From the NCBI GenBank assembly GCA_032718475.1, contig JAUCBJ010007340.1:1-33610 (forward strand): a DNA stretch of 33,610 bases. Direction: 5' to 3'. Made by a program: the position numbers and the translations under genes. The notes beneath the pieces are model-generated. The model did not search any database. It worked only from the letters and a program-made list of their open reading frames with translations, and was not told the DNA's origin. This document shows positions 27,907-33,610 of the stretch, one piece after another. The stretch's first letter is position 1; every line of letters begins with the position of its first letter. This stretch comes from Nemertoderma westbladi. Taxonomy: Eukaryota > Xenacoelomorpha > Nemertodermatida > Nemertodermatidae.

Positions 27907-30732
27907 ATGGCGCAGTCACCATATTATCTGAAGTCAGACAGACGGGCTGATTTACCCGCTCTGGAAGACATTGGCAATCTGACGCCATTGGAGTTGGATC
28001 GTTGTTTGGAAGAGAGAGGTCTCTTGTGTTCCGGAACTACTGGAGAAAAACGGAATCGCTTGAGAGTCTTCCTCGCCTTAGACCAAAGTAATGACGATAT
28101 TGACAACTTTAATTTTGGATTTGCAGATTCGCAATCCACTGAGCGACCTGGTTACAATTTGAGCCAGGTTTTCTCACCAATCCAACGTAGTCCATATAAT
28201 ATTATTAATCCCTTAGCGCATCCACCATCTATTACAACAAGTAGGCCTACAACTGAATTCAGTGCGATTGCTACCGGTACCGGACCTGCCACCGGTACCG
28301 GACCTGCCACCGGTACCGGACCTGCTACCGATACCGGACCTGCTACCGGTACCGGACCTGCTACCGGTACCGGACCTGCTACCGGTACCGGGCCGCTGGA
28401 ATCAGCTATGATGACCCAATTCTTCAATATGCAAATGCAGCTGGATGAACAAAGAGAACGTCGAGAACGAGATCGGAGGGAACAGGATCGCAGAGATTTA
28501 CTGTTGTTGTTTCAAACAATTAACAGAAAACCCCAACCCCAACGTACATCCTCTCCAATTAATGGGCAAGGGGGATCTCCTTTAAATGATTCTGGTGGTT
28601 TATCCTCTGTATCCAATTCAGCTGAAACAATTGAGAATAAATTTAGGTCAATAATGTCCCATCTTCAAGAATTATATGCAGAAATGGATTTTGATATTGA
28701 TCCTTATGAAATGGATGTGCATGTTTGGCAGCGTCGTATTGATGATGCTACTGAGGAACTACAGGATGCTGATAAATTTGTAAACAAGCGTCTGTTTTCA
28801 TTGGAAAATGAGGAACTTAAAAATGATTTATTTGAAGATTTTCAGCAGTTTAAACACCGGTTTAGACAATTGAAGCACAGAATAAACTCAGTGATGTTTC
28901 AGAGGAAACAAGATATTGAGGAATCAAATCAAATTGATGAATATATTCGTCTAGCTAAACCCTGTTGGTTAGCTGTTAGGAGAGTAAATGAACTCTCTGA
29001 AGATGAAAAAGATCCAAATGCACTAGATTTCGATCTACGTTCTATAGAAAAACGTCTCGAACAGTGTGAAGGATTTATTACACATAAAATGTGTAAATCT
29101 GCAATAACAAAAATTGATCAACGTCATTCAGAACTGCTGGAGGACATAAATAGTCTTCGTCAAGCAATAGGTCGCTATAAAACATTTACCCAAGTGAAGC
29201 GTGATGCCGATAAAGAGGAACGAATGCGAGGTGGTCTACCTAGTGGTGTAGACATACCAAAATTCGATAGTTCCTATTCAGAATTTCCATGCTGGTTTTC
29301 AAAATTCGAGGCTATAGTAGGCAATAATGACAAGGTAAGTAATTTCTACAAAATGACATACTTAAAGAAGGCATTAGTAGGAAAAGCTGCTACCTGTATT
29401 ATTGATATGGAAATATCTGCGAACAATTATAAACTGGCTCTTGAAAGTGTTAAAAGGTTTTATGGCAAGGAAAGAATTGTTGTAAAACATTTAATCAAAA
29501 AACTTCAGAACTTATCAAAAGTTACTGATGAAGATAATATTTCTGCATTGCGAAAGTTATGTGATTCAATACAAAATGTCATGTTGGATCTATCTAAATA
29601 CCATTTAACTGTTGACAACTTTCTGCTATCTTCCATGGAAACATTATTCCCTGAAAAAATTCGGGAAGAATGGGAAAAGGAAGTTGATGACAAGCATATA
29701 GATGGTGCAATGCCCACATATGAGGAATTTATTTCTTGGTTGCAAACTCTGGTAGCACGGAAAGATGTTACGAGAGATGAATGCAATAAGAAAGACACTC
29801 ATAATAATAATAAAGATGATAAAAAACCTTTGAAAGAAAAGGATAGAAAGTTTTCTTCTCAAACATTAGCAGTAAGGTCTGATAGTGGGACTAAGCCAAA
29901 AGGATTTAAGGGATCTGGTTCATACTCTAAGAACTGGGACAAGTCAAAAGTGGATACTGATAGAGGTACTGCTAAAGTTGAATACAAGTGTCCACTTTGT
30001 GAGAAAAAATGTCGGTTTTTATCATCTTGTTATAAATTTATTCAAGCTACTACAGCTGAAAAAAGGCAAATAGTTGCTGATAAGGGAGCATGTTTTTTAT
30101 GTACTGGTCTGAACCATATCAAGAAGGACTGTCGTAGACCAGATGAATGTGGTGTTGAAGGCTGCATAGACAAGCACCATCCCTTACTGCATGTTGATAA
30201 GAAGGCTATAATGAATTCTGGTAGTCATAAAGTAACAACACAAGCTATATCACTTGGAGTTAAGGCTGACCTTAAAACTCAATTTATCACTCCAACAGCT
30301 AAGGTAATGCTTATGCCATTAGATAATGGAACTCCCTGTGAAGTGCGTGTGGGATTTGATAGTTTTTCCCAAGTTTCTTTTATTCGAAAATGTATTGCCC
30401 AATCTTTAGATCTGAACATTGTGTCAACTGAAGAAATGGAAGTAACAGGTTTTGGTAAATCAACTATTGTTGAATATGCAGATATAGTTGAGTTTGGATT
30501 ATGTTCCAAAACCGATTCAAGTTTATACTTTAAAATGAAGGCAGCGTCATTTCCCGATTTCTGTAAGGAAATTCAACCCTTGGCTATTAATTTAGAAAGG
30601 TGTACACATCTGCAAGGTCTACTTTTTGCTGACGAATTTCCACATGGCTATGAACAGCTGGACATTTTAATTGGAATGGATTATTTCTTTCAATTTATTA
30701 CTGGCGATATTATTCGTCACCCTTCTAACAAT
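27907..30732 (+). CDS. BEL/Pao gag and protease, fused in frame to LINE sequence
   Basis: Residues 1-942 of an 1887-codon frame starting at ATG 27907. Residues about 22-58 are SAP-like, and 122-163 are seven repeats of about six residues (TGTGPA). 165-440 are charged and coiled-coil-rich, and about 451-600 match the conserved BEL gag core (PKFDSSYSEFPCWFSKFEAI). Zinc-binding motifs follow: CPLCEKKCRFLSSC, then the knuckle CFLCTGLNHIKKDC (C-X2-C-X4-H-X4-C) at about 729-742, then CGVEGC..HHPLLH. The aspartic protease region (about 795-935) ends ILIGMDYFFQFITGDIIR. Its active-site triplet reads Asp-Ser-Phe (VGFDSFSQVSF) where Asp-Ser/Thr-Gly is expected, so cleavage activity is doubtful. RT, RNase H and integrase are replaced by a LINE insertion from about 30733. 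Confidence 0.9.
28271..28392 (+). repeat. 18-bp coding tandem repeat (accggtaccggacctgct)
   Basis: About seven units encode TGTGPA within the BEL gag. Units differ by gcc/gct and one accgat. Each unit contains the ACCGGT palindrome that is frequent elsewhere in the window. Confidence 0.9.
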
Positions 30733-33570
30733 GAAGAGCACCGAATGCAGACTGGACAGACTGATGAGGTTCTGATTAAGGACATGGGGGGCGGTTGGCG
30801 ACTCGCCCTCGCGTCAGCAGATGATAGTGGCAATGGTGGAATTGGTCTATTGATGAATCCAACTGCACATTCAGCATTGGACAAAATAGACCAAATCTCT
30901 AACCGCATCATCCGTTGCCACTTCTCATGTTCTGGAAGACTGGCTAAGAAGTTTCCTAAGGTGGTTCTGATTGTGTGCTACTCTCCAACTAGTGTTGCCC
31001 CTGTAGAGGAGGTGGAAAATTTCTACCACAATCTACAAGCAGCAACTGATGGAGTGGATCAGCATGCATTCTTAACATTCCTGGGAGACTTTAATGCAAG
31101 TCTGCATCAATCACCTACATCGCCCTGGGTCTATAGCAATAGTGTTAACCGAAATTCTGTCCATCTTCAGGATTTTATCTCTGGAAATGGATTGTTTTCG
31201 GCTGGAACCCAGTTCAAGAAGCGAACTGGAAAGCTATGGACTCATAGTGGACCCAGTGGTCACAAGTCCCAGATAGACCATATTCTGTTTCGTAGGAAAT
31301 ACAGGAGCTCTATACAAGACTGTAATGCATTTACACTTCGACCCTTCTCCAGTGATCACCGCCTTATTGTGGCCAAGGTAAGACTTAGTCTGCGTGCTAG
31401 CAGAACAACGAAATCTGCCTTGCCACGGCATTACTGGTCCTCTCTGTTGCAACAGCCAAGTGTGAGATCCAGCTTCACACTACAGCTGAGCAACAGGTAT
31501 GAGGCTCTTGCCTCTGAGGCGGCAGATCACTGTGAGGGCTATACTGCCTTTACAGAAGCAGTTAAGTTAGCAGCTGCAGAAACAGTTCCTGTATACCCTC
31601 GAAACAGGAAAAGGGCCCCCTGGACTGACAACAAAATTCAGAAGTGCCGAAATGACCTTCATAAGGCGCAGAAAGAGTCCCGACTCAAACAGACTACAGC
31701 GGCCAAGAATGCAGTTAAAGCTGCATCTAGGTCCCTGAACAGGCAGTACTCTGTTAATCTACAGGAGCTAATAAACCAACAGGTTGATGCCATCAATGAT
31801 GCTGATGACAGCAGGCAATCATCCCAGGCATGGAAATCGATCAATCTGCTCACTGGGCGGAAAAGCCAACCAACCACCAAGGTTAAGGCTGAATCACCAG
31901 CCGATCGCCTCAATGGTTGGAAAGCCCACTTTGAAAAGCTCCTCAATAATGACAGGGTATTGCCTGATAACTTTATAGAAGTAAAAGTGTCTGAGTCTGT
32001 ACTCCCAGATATTCCCATTGGCGATATCTCCTTTGCAGAAGTGAAGGCTGCTGCAAAGAGCATTAAAACCAATCGTGCCAGTGGAGTAGATGGTGTTCCC
32101 CCTGAGGTCTTTAAAATACCTGAGTGTTTAAAGCTCATCTATCTCATCATAGTAGACATGTACCGTACAACAAGAGTCCCACAAGAAATGAAAACAAATA
32201 AGTTGGTGCCAGTTCCCAAGAAGGGCAACCTAACACTCTATGGTTCTTTTCGGGGAATCTCATTGATCTCGATTGCTGCAAAACTATACAATAGAATTCT
32301 ATTAAATCGCATCAGGGATCCCATTGAGAGACTGCTACGTGGAAATCAGAATGGGTTCCGTAAAGGTCGTGGGACCATGGAGCCCATTTTGGCACTTAGA
32401 AGGATAATTGAAGAGTTATCAAAAAAGAAAGACAGGCATCTGGCTGTTATCTTTGTTGACTTCTTCAAGGCCTTTGATTCAGTCTCTCGCTCACGTATGT
32501 TCAGCATACTTTCATTATATGGGATTCCTGATGAAATTATTGCAGCAATCAGATCAGTATACGATGGTTCGACAACATTTGTGTCTACTGTTGACGGTGA
32601 CACAGAACCATTTGAAGTGTTATGGGGCGTCCTCCAAGGAGACACACTTGCACCATTCTTGTTCATTATTGTGGTTGACTATGTTCTACGCATGTCCTTA
32701 GATCATCACAATGATGATGGGGTGATGATAACTCCACCTACTGGCTCCAGAAGTCGAGGAAATCCTGCCAAGTACCTAACTGATCTAGACTTTGCTGATG
32801 ACTTAGGAGTACTCTCAGAATCATTAGAGGGAGCCCAGCGGCTCCTCAGCTCATTAGAACATGCTGCTTCTAGTGTTGGCCTTTTTATTAACTCCAGAAA
32901 GACCAAAATTCTGACAGTTAACTTTGAAAGTCCTCAGCAAGTCTCTGATCGGATGAGCATAAGCTCAAAGGATGGTATGCTTGAGCATGTGGACGACTTC
33001 TGTTACCTGGGATCATGGATCCGGAAGTCAAGTGAGGACCTTCGAATACGTAAGGGAAAGGCATGGGCAGCCTTGAATAGGCTTTCCAGGATTTGGAAGT
33101 CACCTAGAATTAATCGGAAACTTAAGGTCCGATTATTTAGAGCAGCAGTAGTTCCAGTACTCCTCTACGGGAGTCCATGCTGGGCTCTAACTGCTGAGGA
33201 CACCAAATCTCTGGATGGCACATTCACAAGAATGCTACGCCGGGTACATTGTGTCAAGTACAATGCATACATCTCCAACCAGACACTATATAACATTGGA
33301 GGTGTCTCATTGGTTCCCCCAAGCTTGACACTAGAACAAAATCGCCTCCGCTTTGCAGGACATTGCTTTCGCCGTGAGGACCAGCCAGTGCATAATCTTG
33401 TACTTTGGCAGCCTCATGGAGTGAATAAGCATGGTGGACAGCCCATGACTTTCTTGAGACGCATCTTAAAGGACACTGGCCTTAAAGATGCGGATGATCT
33501 AGCAAATGTCATGGGTGATAGGGAGTTGTGGCGGTGCAATTTTGTTGACAAGCCGGCACAGCATTCTTAA
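30733..33570 (+). CDS. LINE copy 2 endonuclease (partial) and reverse transcriptase
   Basis: Residues 943-1887 of the fused frame. The endonuclease lacks its N-terminus but keeps LGDFNA, QIDHILF and the final SSDHR with its catalytic His. The RT is complete: SFRGISLISIAAKLYNRI, QNGFRKGRGTMEPIL, VIFVDFFKAFDS, VLQGDTLAPFLF and LDFADDLGV are all present, including the segment deleted in copy 1. The enzyme would copy element RNA at a nicked chromosomal site. Near 33533 one extra base relative to copy 1 shifts the frame, changing the last residues to CNFVDKPAQHS and ending the protein about 30 codons early. The RT may still be active, but without a full endonuclease and promoter this copy is probably not autonomous. 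Confidence 0.85.
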   Translation, partial: EEHRMQTGQTDEVLIKDMGGGWRLALASADDSGNGGIGLLMNPTAHSALDKIDQISNRIIRCHFSCSGRLAKKFPKVVLIVCYSPTSVAPVEEVENFYHNLQAATDGVDQHAFLTFLGDFNASLHQSPTSPWVYSNSVNRNSVHLQDFISGNGLFSAGTQFKKRTGKLWTHSGPSGHKSQIDHILFRRKYRSSIQDCNAFTLRPFSSDHRLIVAKVRLSLRASRTTKSALPRHYWSSLLQQPSVRSSFTLQLSNRYEALASEAADHCEGYTAFTEAVKLAAAETVPVYPRNRKRAPWTDNKIQKCRNDLHKAQKESRLKQTTAAKNAVKAASRSLNRQYSVNLQELINQQVDAINDADDSRQSSQAWKSINLLTGRKSQPTTKVKAESPADRLNGWKAHFEKLLNNDRVLPDNFIEVKVSESVLPDIPIGDISFAEVKAAAKSIKTNRASGVDGVPPEVFKIPECLKLIYLIIVDMYRTTRVPQEMKTNKLVPVPKKGNLTLYGSFRGISLISIAAKLYNRILLNRIRDPIERLLRGNQNGFRKGRGTMEPILALRRIIEELSKKKDRHLAVIFVDFFKAFDSVSRSRMFSILSLYGIPDEIIAAIRSVYDGSTTFVSTVDGDTEPFEVLWGVLQGDTLAPFLFIIVVDYVLRMSLDHHNDDGVMITPPTGSRSRGNPAKYLTDLDFADDLGVLSESLEGAQRLLSSLEHAASSVGLFINSRKTKILTVNFESPQQVSDRMSISSKDGMLEHVDDFCYLGSWIRKSSEDLRIRKGKAWAALNRLSRIWKSPRINRKLKVRLFRAAVVPVLLYGSPCWALTAEDTKSLDGTFTRMLRRVHCVKYNAYISNQTLYNIGGVSLVPPSLTLEQNRLRFAGHCFRREDQPVHNLVLWQPHGVNKHGGQPMTFLRRILKDTGLKDADDLANVMGDRELWRCNFVDKPAQHS

Positions 33571-33610
33571 AAATGCAGCTGCAATGCAGCATGCCGATCC
33601 TAGTAGTAGT
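30733..33610 (+). mobile_element. LINE copy 2, 5'-truncated, inserted in BEL protease end
   Basis: From 30776 the sequence is nearly identical to 13944-16725. The preceding codons (EEHRMQTGQTDEV) fit the endonuclease segment that holds the catalytic Glu, so the LINE probably begins near 30733, within the endonuclease. The end of the window lies in the (tag)n tail, so the right target duplication and the rest of the BEL element are not visible. Confidence 0.8.

Noticed and set aside
27910-27923. tggcgcagtc at the gag start as a tRNA primer-binding site
   Set aside because: It starts with TGG, but it overlaps the ATG, no LTR end could be placed before it, and I could not match it confidently to a tRNA 3' end.
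28152-28427. Minus-strand ORF with GPVPVA repeats
   Set aside because: It is antisense to the gag minisatellite; the repeat pattern comes from the 18-bp DNA unit.

Overview
The window looks like repeat-rich nuclear DNA from an invertebrate animal. The evidence is BEL/Pao and APE-type LINE retrotransposons, eukaryotic splice signals, and one small secreted LDL-receptor class A protein gene, a family typical of animals. I cannot name the species. Almost all recognisable coding sequence is mobile-element or virus-like and most of it is broken. Only the LDLa gene (18899-19351) reads as an intact ordinary host gene.

Layout. 1-742 is the end of a 1.2-kb repeat with TGT..ACA termini. The same repeat recurs at 10258-11436 (same strand) and 20069-21264 (inverted, with a perfect 5-bp target duplication), so it is probably an LTR. 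794-2617 is a hAT-like element with 61-bp terminal inverted repeats and 8-bp flanking repeats. 3030-3600 holds a dispersed repeat and a 17-bp tandem array. 5191-6888 is the integrase end of a BEL/Pao element, followed by a probable 3' LTR (7012-7473) and a diverged tandem duplication (7519-7843). 8630-10180 is an eroded coding region I do not recognise. It ends about 75 bases before the second 1.2-kb repeat, with a purine tract in between, as the last gene of an LTR element would.

11922-12319 is a MITE. 13216-16728 is a LINE copy flanked by a 50-bp exact target duplication, with a damaged endonuclease and a deletion in its reverse transcriptase. 17297-18471 (minus strand) is a second, unrelated LINE, 5'-truncated inside its RT, with an A-tail and a 14-bp target duplication. 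The LDLa gene follows, then a pair of perfect hairpins (19675-19779). Second copies of repeats seen near the left end come at 21528-22485.

23118-26132 is the most unusual block: a broken acidic coiled-coil gene and a broken unrecognised gene on the minus strand, and on the plus strand a small ORF followed 5 bases later by a divergent dUTPase-like gene. Compact, intron-poor, unfamiliar genes around a dUTPase-like gene suggest an eroded DNA-virus or virus-like insertion. I infer this; I did not recognise a hallmark gene that proves it. 26235-27319 is a broken SAP-domain gene. 27907-33570 is one uninterrupted 1887-codon frame in which BEL gag and protease are joined in frame to a 5'-truncated copy of the same LINE family as 13216-16728.
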